This document shows positions 11,647-19,505 of a stretch of DNA of 54,403 nucleotides, in pieces. The notes beneath the pieces are model-generated. The model did not search any database. It saw only the letters and a list, made by a program, of their open reading frames with translations, and was not told the origin of the DNA. The stretch's first letter is position 1. Every line of letters starts with the position of its first letter. The position numbers were made by a program, and so were the translations under genes. Location of the stretch: contig JAHCBB010000033.1 in NCBI GenBank assembly GCA_019634635.1, forward strand, positions 1-54,403, given 5' to 3'. Source of the stretch: Verrucomicrobiia bacterium. GTDB taxonomy: Bacteria > Verrucomicrobiota > Verrucomicrobiia > Limisphaerales > UBA9464.

Positions 11647-11943
11647 TCAGGCGAAGTCGTACACCGTCACCCTTTTCCAGAGCCGGCTGTACTCAGTCAC
11701 GAACTTCACGTGTTCCGGATGCACCTGGTAGTCGTCCTGTGCCTGCTTGTCAGGGAAGATGAGGTTCAGCGCCACCTGGTAGGTCTGGTCCACCACCGGG
11801 CGATGGCTCCCCACCATCCGGCCCATATGGAAATGCAGCACTCCGGGAATGGGCTTCAGGTACTTCTCACCGCCTGCGACCAATTCATCAGCGGCCTTGG
11901 GATTTGCGGGGTCTGTCCAGAATACAACAACGTGCGAAAACAT
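11647..11943 (-). CDS. Dabb (stress-responsive alpha/beta-barrel) domain protein
   Basis: This encodes 98 aa. The start MFSHVVVFW and the pattern PGVLHFHMGRMVG followed by YQVALNLIFPDKQAQDDYQVHPEHVKFV fit the dimeric alpha-beta barrel (Dabb) fold. These small proteins dimerise into a ferredoxin-like barrel; some catalyse aldol or cyclisation reactions, but most are of unknown role. The final HPxHxxF pattern is typical. The gene immediately precedes the aldehyde dehydrogenase with an 8-base gap, implying a shared transcript and perhaps a shared substrate. Confidence 0.85.
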   Translation of the reverse strand: MFSHVVVFWTDPANPKAADELVAGGEKYLKPIPGVLHFHMGRMVGSHRPVVDQTYQVALNLIFPDKQAQDDYQVHPEHVKFVTEYSRLWKRVTVYDFA

Positions 11944-12140
11944 GGCGACGTCAGGCTAAAGAGCCGCCCCGGGGGCGATACAAGCCTGCACTTGATCCAA
12001 TCGATTCCGAGTGGCTGACGCTCAGCCGCTCCGATTCCAGGAGGATTTCGTCCCGGGAGGATTCCGACGGAGCCAACACGCCACCCGCTGCCGCTGCATC
12101 CAGTTCAGCACCCGGACGGTGCAGGCATGGGGAGGATGCC

Positions 12141-13964
12141 CTATTTCTTGCTCACCGCGGCCTTCACACTCCAGCCATGGTGCTCCAGCGCCTCGCGGGC
12201 CGCCTCGGGACCGACGCCGGTCAGTTCTTGAACCATCCGGCAGGCCCGGTCCCGCAGCTTCGCGTTGGATGGGTGGAGATCCACCATCAGGTTCCCCATC
12301 ACCTTGCCCATCCGCACCATCGCGAGGGTGGTGACGAGGTTCAGGATGAGTTTGGTGACGGTGCCCGCCTTGAGCCGGGTGGACCCGGTAAGCACCTCGG
12401 GACCGGTGTCCACCGCCACCACGAGATCCGGCTTCCAGCCGCCCCGAAAATCCAGGTGCGGATTGCAGCACACCAGCGCCGTTCCTGCACCGAGCAAGCG
12501 AGCACGGGCCAGGGCGCCCCAGACAAACGGCGTTCGCCCGCTGGCGGCGATTCCGATCACGCAATCGGACCGGGTGACCCCGCGAGACACCACCGCCAGT
12601 GCCCCGGCCGGGCCATCATCCTCGGCACCCTCGACGGCGCAGTACAGAGCCCGTTCACCGCCGGCAATGATGCCTTGGACCTGGTCCGGAAGCGTCCGGA
12701 ATGTGGGCGGGCACTCACTCGCATCGAGCACCCCGAGGCGGCCGCTGGTTCCAGCGCCCACATAAAACAGCCGCCCGCCGCAGCGGAAGGTCCGCACCAC
12801 CTTGCGAACGAGCCGCTCCAGGGTCGCGCGATGCGTGGAAAGCGCGGCCACACCCCGGCGTTCCTCGGCGAGCATCAGGGCGACCGCTTCCCCAAGGGAC
12901 ATCCGGTCCAAGGCCCCCGATCTCGGATTTCGGCGTTCCGTGGGGGACTGGGCACGCGTCCCCGGGATCCAGTCCACCGGAGCCTTTGGCGATCCGGAGC
13001 CGGACCGCGGTTGGGTCCTGGGGGCCGGGGGGGCGGGGGGAATCGAGGCGCCGGCCTGCCTGGCCATGACGACGGCGCCCCAGACGGATTCCCGGGGCAG
13101 CGGCTGCACCACCGATCCCGGGCGTGCCTTCCGAATCCGCACGCCGATCCGGCGGGCAAAGTCCTTTTGGTTCAACAGCACGCTCCCGGCGAGGACGAAC
13201 TGAACCGGGCGCCCGGCAGGCGACAGGTGGTGGGCGCAGGCCAGCGCGTCCCCGGCCAGGATGGCCTCCACCTCGATCAGCAGGCGTCGTGCACCCGGGT
13301 CTCCCTCTCCGGCTGCGAGAAACACCTCGGGAGCCAGGGCCGCCACGGACGTTTTGTCCGCGGTCTGCATCCATGCAATGAGCTCGTTGGGCTCATTGAG
13401 CATCAGGGCACGCAAGGCCCGCCGCCCAAACGGACTCCAGATCCCTGAATGATCGAGGGAATGGGCGGCCTCGCGCAGGGCGCGGTAGGCGATGTCGTAC
13501 GCGCTGCCGCGATCGCCGAGGTGATGTCCCCAGCCACCCACCTTGGCCGTGACGCCCCGGCGGTTGCGTCCGAAACAGCACGAACCGGTGCCGCTCAGGA
13601 GGATCACCCGCGCGTCAAAGGGTTCCGACCGTCCCGCCGGTGGCTCGGCGGCAGCGAGGGCCGATTCCAGATCGTGGTCCACGCGGCGGGGGACTCCCGG
13701 CCAGACCCGATCCAGAACCGCCTCCACGCGCTGGCAGTCGGCCCGGTCGCGAACCCCCGCCATGCCGACGCCGATGCCCGAGGGCGGTGGCAGCTTTTCA
13801 GACAACGAGCGGAAATGCGCCTCGAGGCGCGCGTCGTCCAGCAGGCGGAGGTTTGCGGGGCCGGACGTCGCCCGGACGTCGCGCCCGCCTGCGTCGTCCA
13901 CGGCCAGCGCCACCGTGCGCGTGCCGCCACACTCGACGCCGATCCACCAGTGCCCCGCCTCCAT
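12141..13964 (-). CDS. murQ: Amino-sugar kinase fused to N-acetylmuramic acid 6-phosphate etherase
   Basis: This 607-aa protein has two enzymes in one chain. Residues 1-310 are a BadF/BadG-type kinase like GlcNAc or MurNAc kinases: GVECGGTRTVALAVD is the phosphate-1 loop, GVGMAGVRD follows, and LLSGTGSCCFG plus GGWGHHLGDRGSAYDI form the second ATP and sugar motifs. A Pro/Ser/Arg-rich linker covers about 312-343. Residues 344-607 are MurQ, which splits MurNAc-6-phosphate into GlcNAc-6-phosphate and lactate; it holds GAGTSGRLGVLDASECPP, with the catalytic Glu in ASECPP. The chain would phosphorylate MurNAc and then cleave the ether, recycling peptidoglycan. The two activities are usually separate genes. 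The next gene upstream, on the same strand, is a HAD phosphatase. Confidence 0.9.
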   Translation of the reverse strand: MEAGHWWIGVECGGTRTVALAVDDAGGRDVRATSGPANLRLLDDARLEAHFRSLSEKLPPPSGIGVGMAGVRDRADCQRVEAVLDRVWPGVPRRVDHDLESALAAAEPPAGRSEPFDARVILLSGTGSCCFGRNRRGVTAKVGGWGHHLGDRGSAYDIAYRALREAAHSLDHSGIWSPFGRRALRALMLNEPNELIAWMQTADKTSVAALAPEVFLAAGEGDPGARRLLIEVEAILAGDALACAHHLSPAGRPVQFVLAGSVLLNQKDFARRIGVRIRKARPGSVVQPLPRESVWGAVVMARQAGASIPPAPPAPRTQPRSGSGSPKAPVDWIPGTRAQSPTERRNPRSGALDRMSLGEAVALMLAEERRGVAALSTHRATLERLVRKVVRTFRCGGRLFYVGAGTSGRLGVLDASECPPTFRTLPDQVQGIIAGGERALYCAVEGAEDDGPAGALAVVSRGVTRSDCVIGIAASGRTPFVWGALARARLLGAGTALVCCNPHLDFRGGWKPDLVVAVDTGPEVLTGSTRLKAGTVTKLILNLVTTLAMVRMGKVMGNLMVDLHPSNAKLRDRACRMVQELTGVGPEAAREALEHHGWSVKAAVSKK

Positions 13965-14022
13965 GGACGAGACGATGGGGTGGAGACAAACCGCGAGCCA
14001 AGCGCGCAGCGGTCCGAAGAAC

Positions 14023-14940
14023 TCACTTGGTCATTGCAGGGCGCGGCCGGGGTTTGTAGAGGGCCAGGACATCGGTCTGATGGCGCGACCCCGGGCGGTC
14101 GCCCCGGGAGACCCGGCCAGCGAACACCGGGCTGTCGAGATGGTCGGACGGCTTGCCGGTCAGCACCTCCTGGGTCAACTCCGCCACGCTCTGCAGCACG
14201 CGCGTAGGCTGGTACACGTAGTCCCCAATCCCTTCGAGTTGCGTGGATCCGGTGAGGACCAGGTAGCCGTGAATTCCGGCCTCCACGGCACCCCGGATGT
14301 CGGTCTCCATGGTGTCACCGATCATGATGAACTGATCCGGTTCCCGAAGCGCGGTTTCGGTGAGCCGCCGGCAGGCGCGGTGAAACATGTAGCCGTTGGG
14401 TTTGCCGAGGTAGTAGGCGCGGCGTCCCGTGCTGGCCTCCAGAAATGCGGCCGTGGCCCCGGCGCCGGGACGCGTCCGATCGGACGCCACCGGGCACCAG
14501 TTGTCCGGATTGGTGGCCAGCAGCCGGGCGCCGCGTTCGATGCATTCGTGCGCCTTGGCCAGCCGTTCCGTGGTGGGAGTTCCCTCGCCCACGACCACAT
14601 ACGCCGGCCGGATGCCGTCATTGGCAATGCCCCGCTGGTTGAGGGCCGTGAGCAGGCCACCCTCACCCAGCACGAACACGGTGCAGACCGGATCGGTTTC
14701 GCACAGGAAGTCCGCCGTGTTGAGCGCCGAGGTGTAGAAGTGCCGGGACGACAGTCCGGAAATGCCGAGATGCTTCAGGCGGACGGCGAGGTCCTCGGGC
14801 GTTGGCGCCGAGTTGTTGGTCAGGAAGAGGAAGGGGGTTCCGGTGCTGACGAGTGCCGCCACGAACTCGGCGGCGCCCGGAACGAGGTGATTCTCGCGAT
14901 AAATCACCCCGTCCATGTCTATGAGGAATCCAGATTTCAT
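14023..14940 (-). CDS. NagD-like HAD-superfamily phosphatase
   Basis: This encodes 305 aa, starting at the ATG at 14940 (MKSGFLIDMDGVIY). It is a HAD subfamily IIA phosphatase of the NagD/p-nitrophenylphosphatase type. Motif I is DMDGVIY (nucleophile and acid/base Asp), motif II is FLTNNSAPTPEDLA, the motif III lysine lies in YYLGKPNGYMF, and motif IV is MIGDTMETDI. The substrate is unknown; NagD acts on nucleotide and sugar phosphates. The C-terminal 45 residues extend past the usual end. It lies upstream of the kinase-MurQ fusion on the same strand with a 58-base gap, so a role in amino-sugar phosphate metabolism is reasonable. Confidence 0.88.
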   Translation of the reverse strand: MKSGFLIDMDGVIYRENHLVPGAAEFVAALVSTGTPFLFLTNNSAPTPEDLAVRLKHLGISGLSSRHFYTSALNTADFLCETDPVCTVFVLGEGGLLTALNQRGIANDGIRPAYVVVGEGTPTTERLAKAHECIERGARLLATNPDNWCPVASDRTRPGAGATAAFLEASTGRRAYYLGKPNGYMFHRACRRLTETALREPDQFIMIGDTMETDIRGAVEAGIHGYLVLTGSTQLEGIGDYVYQPTRVLQSVAELTQEVLTGKPSDHLDSPVFAGRVSRGDRPGSRHQTDVLALYKPRPRPAMTK

Positions 14941-15331
14941 GCGTTTGAGTTGCCGGCACGGGTTTGGTGCCCGCATCCACGAAGCAATTTTACTGCCGTC
15001 CGAGGAATTCCGAGGGGATTCCCGGCCCCAACAGCAAGGCAACCACCTGTCCGGCAAGCTGATGGGATCCGGGGATTTCGTGGACCGGGTTGCCGCGCGG
15101 GGAGCCCGGTTACCGATGCACAGCCGGATTCCTCGCAAGCTGCGCAAAAGCGCGCAGAAACCGGGTCGCTGGCGGTCCCGGTCGCGGCCCAACTCTCCCG
15201 AACACGGCAGATTCCCGGCTCGAGGGTTGCCGCGGCCATCCGAGTGGTGAAGCGTTTCAGGACCGGCCTGGCCGGCGATCGAAGGACCGCCCGCCGTGCC
15301 GCCCGGCCTCGCGACCAATTGTCATTCGTTT
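14941..15331. other. Intergenic stretch between the HAD gene and RAYT copy 2
   Basis: I see no gene here. Frames on both strands are Arg/Pro/Gly-rich and match nothing. The right-hand part borders the end of the second RAYT element. The promoter of the HAD/kinase-MurQ pair must lie near 14945-15050. Confidence 0.4.
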
Positions 15332-16489
15332 AGATGCGACCCCATTGTTCTCGCTTCGTCCAACTCACCCTGTGCCTCCAGGGCGCAGGGTCGCAGGAGT
15401 GGGCGACCCTGCAGCGCAAACTTCAAATCAGTCATTTCAACTTCTGCTTCTCCATGGGAGCCGCTACCCCTACCCGACCGCCCGCACCTGCAGATCCCTC
15501 AGCACGCTGATCCCGGGGAGTGGGACACCCCGGATCCGCCGCGCTCCGTCCTTACGGTTGACGCCAAACCGTTCCCGATGCTGGACGAACACCTCGTTCA
15601 CGAACGCCTTGGATCCCAGCACCACCCCGTCGGTCAGGTGCCGCAGCCGCAGGCGCAGCACCTGCGCCACACTCAACGCCCCGCCGCGTCGCAGCTCCTC
15701 CAGGATCGTCTCCCGATCCAGCGCCACCTTGTCACTCCGCCCCGGGCTCCCCGCCGTGACGAACAGGCTGCGCCGGTATTCCGCCGCCGCCTCCCCCCAG
15801 GCCCCTGGCTCCAGGCAGCTCATCAACCCCTTGCGCATCACCCGGTTGCCTGTCAGCGCCGCGGCATAGCCGCAGAAGCGGTACTCCTTGGGATCCTGCA
15901 CGATGCCGGCCCGCACCGGATTCAGGTCAATGTACGCGGCCACCATGCGGACGGTTCCCGGGTTGTCCTCGATCAAGACGCTCTTGAAACGTTCGGCCCA
16001 CAGCGTGCCGAATCGGCCGGTCTGGCGATTGTACCAGCGGCTGAAGCGCTGTTTGAACTCCTTCATGAACGCGGACACATCGCCCATTCGTTCCAGCAGC
16101 GACTGGCGAATATCCGGATCCACCGCCCCACGCGTCTCCAACCCCCTCCCCGGCCAGGACGGTCAGGGATCCTCTTTCTTGCCGTAAACCCTCCCAGGCG
16201 TTGGTTGTTCGGCATCCGGAATTTCCGCGCTGCCGGACGCGCAGGAGCAGAGGGGAAGTGGTTGCCCATCATGCAGTAGGTGATGATCTCGATCCCGCAG
16301 AACCGGGCGAGTTTGAGGAGGATCTCGGCGAGCTTCTCCTTGCACAGATCGTCGAGCAGACGCTGACCGCCAACGACGCGGGAGATGCAGTGGTACACCC
16401 CCACCCTTCCAGCTCCACCTTTTCGATCCAGCTGTAATGCGCGATTGCTCACCCCCAAAGAGGGGCATGTCAATTTTTGAACCTGTCAC
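15332..16489 (-). mobile_element. RAYT element, copy 2 (degenerate, inverted)
   Basis: This copy is in opposite orientation to copy 1 at 1698-2864. It shares the same outer limits: AGATGCGACCCCAT at 15332 is the reverse complement of the copy 1 right end, and TGTCAATTTTTGAACCTGTCAC at 16468-16489 is that of its left end. Homology covers the transposase gene and both flanks. The left portion contains small indels, so the element is no longer autonomous. Its left end sits about 50 bases from a coding fragment (from 16543 on) that lacks its 5' end, suggesting insertion into that gene. Confidence 0.7.
15470..16473 (-). pseudogene. Frameshifted RAYT transposase
   Basis: The C-terminal 223 residues (from ETRGAVDPD) are intact and more than 90% identical to the copy at 1749-2726, including the presumed nucleophile segment RWYNRQTGRFGTLW. 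The N-terminal part reads correctly up to CMMGNHF. Then a one-base insertion replaces the second His of the HUH motif (GNHFP instead of GNHFHLLL), followed by a one-base loss and several more indels before the frame is regained near 16141. The metal site is destroyed, so this copy is inactive. Because the damage is confined to about 150 bp, sequencing error or a local mutational event should also be considered. Confidence 0.85.
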
Positions 16490-16569
16490 TTTAACTGACG
16501 TTGATCGTGGCTTTGACGGGGACCTCGTGTTCTCCGCGATAAGAGCGGTTCCAAGACGTTTCCGGGCTG

Positions 16570-16899
16570 GTGTCCGCCATGCAGGCCTATTCGCGAGGTC
16601 TCACCCATCGAGGTCTGCCGTTGCCCGAGACCGTTTGGTTGGATGATCTGGTGCGCCACGGCTTCATTCCGGGCAGCAGCGTCCGCGCCTTTGAGGGCAT
16701 GGAAGCCAGGGTGTGGTTGGGCGGCAGTGAGACCGTGCCACAAAGGGTGTTGATGGCCGCCCGTCAGCCGGACGGACGCGTGATTGCGACGTTGGCGGAC
16801 GGTACGGTTCAGCAGTTCTCCGCTCAGGATTTTGCTGAGCGCCTCAAGCAGACCGGCCAGTCCGACGGTGCAACGAACAGGGGCCAGCCGACGCTTTGA
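16570..16899 (+). CDS. 5'-truncated protein of unknown function next to the RAYT insertion
   Basis: The open frame runs from just after a TAA at 16540 to 16899; the only usable start is GTG 16570. The reading before that GTG (ERFQDVSGL) is still protein-like, as if the gene once began further left where the RAYT element now lies. The sequence includes LPETVWLDDLVRHGFIPGSS and LMAARQPDGRVIATLADGTV, a compact beta-rich tail. A similar ending (an 'xPDG..IALLADGSV' type motif) is familiar from secreted Verrucomicrobial proteins, but I cannot name a family. It is probably a 3' gene fragment, though expression from the GTG cannot be excluded. Confidence 0.45.
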   Translation: MSAMQAYSRGLTHRGLPLPETVWLDDLVRHGFIPGSSVRAFEGMEARVWLGGSETVPQRVLMAARQPDGRVIATLADGTVQQFSAQDFAERLKQTGQSDGATNRGQPTL

Positions 16900-16984
16900 A
16901 CTCCGAAGCGCTGCGGCAAGGCCAGCCATCGCATCGCGCGCCGCTTGATCGCACGGGGTGGTCCTCCCGGTGGTGTCCGTCCAC

Positions 16985-17563
16985 CTATTTGGGCAGGGGG
17001 GCTTTGGGTTGGGGTCGCGCGGGCGGGATCGCCGGGGCGCGCGTTCCCGGTGATGTCTGCCGGAGGAACGACTCCAGCACCTCACCATACGTTTCCAGGA
17101 TTCCGCCCAGGGCGTCATCGCCAAACTCCTTCTGGGCCGCCCGCAATTCCTTCAACGTCGTCGCCGCCTGCGTGCGCACATCTCCAAGAGGCACCTGACC
17201 CGACTGCACCCCGCGAACCAGTTCCTGAAACAACTGGTTGGCCTCCGGCGTCGCCGTGGCGAGGTACTCGTTCTGAATCCGCTCAATGGCCGCGGCATCG
17301 AACTGGAGACCCTGGCCATCGCGCACGGGAGCACTGGCCGCCGCCCTGGGTGCAGACGGCGCCGGTGTCTGGCCCAGCCGAATTCCCACAATCCGGTTGC
17401 GGGGAATGGTCAGCGTGCCGGAAATGTCGTTCTGCAGCTTCACCTCCTTCGCGTCCATGGACAGGACCTTGCCATTGTAGCGGTCGCCGTTATCGCACTC
17501 GATGACGTCCGCCCGGGCCAGAGGCAGGGTTGAAACCAGAAGGAGAATCAGGATCGTGCGCAT
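16985..17563 (-). CDS. Exported protein of unknown function
   Basis: This encodes 192 aa with a signal peptide (MRTILILLLVSTLPLARA). The mature start ADVIECDNGDRYNGKVLSMD resembles a small beta domain seen in secreted Planctomycete/Verrucomicrobial proteins, where a 'GD.y.GkvlsmD...v.l..d...' stretch recurs. Next come a Pro/Ala linker and a helical region (AIERIQNEYLATATPEANQL onward). The C-terminus is Pro-rich. It is probably periplasmic; no catalytic motif was seen. It is divergent from yicC. Confidence 0.65.
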   Translation of the reverse strand: MRTILILLLVSTLPLARADVIECDNGDRYNGKVLSMDAKEVKLQNDISGTLTIPRNRIVGIRLGQTPAPSAPRAAASAPVRDGQGLQFDAAAIERIQNEYLATATPEANQLFQELVRGVQSGQVPLGDVRTQAATTLKELRAAQKEFGDDALGGILETYGEVLESFLRQTSPGTRAPAIPPARPQPKAPLPK

Positions 17564-17900
17564 AGGGTCGAATCAGGCCCGGGATGGACGTGCTGTCGGC
17601 GCTTGCCCCGCCGGGCCGGAGCATGCGTCCCCGCCAGGACTGGAACGGCGCGTGCCCCCTGTCTTCGGCGTTGGGGGTGATCCCACACTTCACGAAAGTA
17701 AACGTCAAGGCCGGATTGTGGCCCGCTTGTGCGATGGAACGACCGCGGAACGGCGCGCAACCCTGGGACGTTCGGTGGTGGGGCAGGACTGCCTCGGCTG
17801 GCGCAGGACGGGGCCGTCGGGGTTCCATCTCCCGGTTCCGGCCGGCGGACACCGACAATCGGCTCGCCGCTGGCGTGTGGGCCGCGACATGATGCTCCCC
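17564..17900. other. Divergent intergenic region
   Basis: This region lies between the exported protein (minus strand) and yicC (plus strand). It should hold both promoters. Open frames extend through it, but the composition is unlike the flanking proteins. No clear -35/-10 pair or hairpin was identified. Confidence 0.35.
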
Positions 17901-18776
17901 ATGCGATCCATGACGGGCTTTGGGCGGGCCGAGGAGGTTCGGGAGGGGCTCCGGATGGCGGTCGAACTGCGGGCGGTCAACCGGCGTCAGCTGGAAATCT
18001 CCCTGCGGCTGCCCCCGGAGTTGGAGGCACTGGAGGGGCGGATCCGCACCGAGATCGCCCGCAACGTGTCGCGCGGCCGCGTGGATGCGCGGGTGCTTGC
18101 CGAGCTGCCTCCCGAGTGGACCGGCGCGCGGGTCAACGCGCCCGTGGCCGCCGCCTATGCACGCGAGCTTGGCAGTCTCGCCGCGCGGCTTGGGCTGCCA
18201 AACACCCTCACCCTCGAAACCCTCGTGCGTTGCCCGGGCGTTCTGCAGGCGGACGCCACCGCAGCGGACCCCGAGGCCCTGTGGGCGGTGCTGGAGCCGG
18301 CCATGGGCAGGGCCCTGGAGTCGCTGAACAAGATGCGCGAGCGGGAAGGCACCGCCCTGGCGGCCGACCTGGCCGCACGCATCTCCGCGATGCGGGCGGC
18401 CGTGGACCGGATCCGGATCCAGGCCCCCGGGGTGCTGCAACGACATCGGGATCAACTGCTCCAGAGGGTCCGGCTCGCAGGGGTCGAGGGCGTCCACGGC
18501 GACGACGAGCGCGTCCTGCGCGAAGTGGTGCTGTTTGCGGACCGCACCGATTTGAACGAGGAGCTGACCCGTCTGGAAAGTCACTGCGCCCAGTTCGACC
18601 ACGCGCTGGAATCGCCCGAACCGCAGGGACGCCGTCTGGACTTCCTGGCCCAGGAGATGAACCGCGAGGTCAACACCATCGGATCGAAAGCCAACGACGC
18701 GGCCATCGCTTCGGAGGTGGTGCACCTCAAGACCGAATTGGAGCGGTTCCGGGAACAGGCCCAGAACGTGGAATGA
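17901..18776 (+). CDS. yicC: YicC-family endoribonuclease
   Basis: This 291-aa member of the YicC/YloC family comprises RNA-cleaving enzymes implicated in stationary-phase RNA turnover. The N-terminus MRSMTGFGRAEE is the family hallmark. The C-terminus RLDFLAQEMNREVNTIGSKA followed by EVVHLKTELERFREQAQNVE matches the conserved DUF1732 tail. ATG 17901 was chosen because family members begin right at the RSMTGFG motif; in-frame ATGs at 17889 and 17892 are alternatives. The stop overlaps the gmk start (ATGA), the widespread yicC-gmk arrangement, so the two are translationally coupled. Confidence 0.93.
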   Translation: MRSMTGFGRAEEVREGLRMAVELRAVNRRQLEISLRLPPELEALEGRIRTEIARNVSRGRVDARVLAELPPEWTGARVNAPVAAAYARELGSLAARLGLPNTLTLETLVRCPGVLQADATAADPEALWAVLEPAMGRALESLNKMREREGTALAADLAARISAMRAAVDRIRIQAPGVLQRHRDQLLQRVRLAGVEGVHGDDERVLREVVLFADRTDLNEELTRLESHCAQFDHALESPEPQGRRLDFLAQEMNREVNTIGSKANDAAIASEVVHLKTELERFREQAQNVE

Positions 18777-19390
18777 CGATGCGCATCCCCGTGATCCTGC
18801 TGCTCTCCGCGCCATCCGGTGCCGGAAAAACCACCCTCGCCAGCAATCTCACTGCGGTGGCGCCGTCCTTGAAACGCGTGATCACCTGCACGACCCGTGC
18901 TCCCCGGGCTGGAGAGATGGATGGCCGCGACTATCACTTCCTCCAGGAGGCGGATTTTTCAGCCCGGGTGCAGCGTGGGGAGTTTCTCGAACATGCCATG
19001 GTGTATGGCCGGGGTTACGGCACTCTGCGGGCGTCCGTGCTCGACATCCTCGACCGCGGCGATGACGTCTTTCTTGTCATTGATGTCCAAGGCGCCGCCT
19101 CCGTCCGCGAGGCGGCGGCATCCGACCCGCGACTGGCTCGCGCCCTGGTGACGGTTTTCCTGACCCCTCCCTCCCTGGCCGAGCTCGAGGGACGCCTTCG
19201 CGGACGGGGCACCGATGCGGACGCGGTGGCGCAGCGGCGTCTCGAATCGGCGCGTGCCGAGGCCGCCCGCTGGAGCGAGTTCGACTACCTGATCGTCAGC
19301 GGAACTCGCGCGGAGGATCTGGAACGGCTTCGTGCGATTTACACGGCCGAAGCGCTCCGGAGCCATCGCAATCAGCTGACGTTCGGCTGA
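18773..19390 (+). CDS. gmk: Guanylate kinase
   Basis: This 205-aa cytoplasmic enzyme converts GMP to GDP with ATP. The P-loop is LSAPSGAGKTTL near residue 12. The GMP-binding segment follows: TCTTRAPRAGEMDGRDYHFL, then EFLEHAMVYGRGYGT. LVIDVQGAASVR and the lid residues complete the fold. The start overlaps the yicC stop by four bases. The length is typical. No omega-subunit gene (rpoZ) follows, although one often does in other bacteria. The plus-strand transcript ends facing the pyruvate decarboxylase gene; the intervening 115 bases include a GCGGAC/GTCCGC inverted repeat that could aid termination. Confidence 0.96.
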   Translation: MTMRIPVILLLSAPSGAGKTTLASNLTAVAPSLKRVITCTTRAPRAGEMDGRDYHFLQEADFSARVQRGEFLEHAMVYGRGYGTLRASVLDILDRGDDVFLVIDVQGAASVREAAASDPRLARALVTVFLTPPSLAELEGRLRGRGTDADAVAQRRLESARAEAARWSEFDYLIVSGTRAEDLERLRAIYTAEALRSHRNQLTFG

Positions 19391-19505
19391 TCGCACGCGG
19401 GTGATGACCGCGGACTGCGTCCGGCCCGGCGGGTCCGCAACGGGGGATGGGGCGAGGTGCCGGCCGGGTGCGACCGCTCCGGATCCGCGCTTCAGCCCGG
19501 CCGCG

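Noticed and set aside
19415..19440. GCGGAC/GTCCGC inverted repeat after gmk
   Set aside because: It is possibly a terminator, but there is no T-run and the loop is long; too weak to list.
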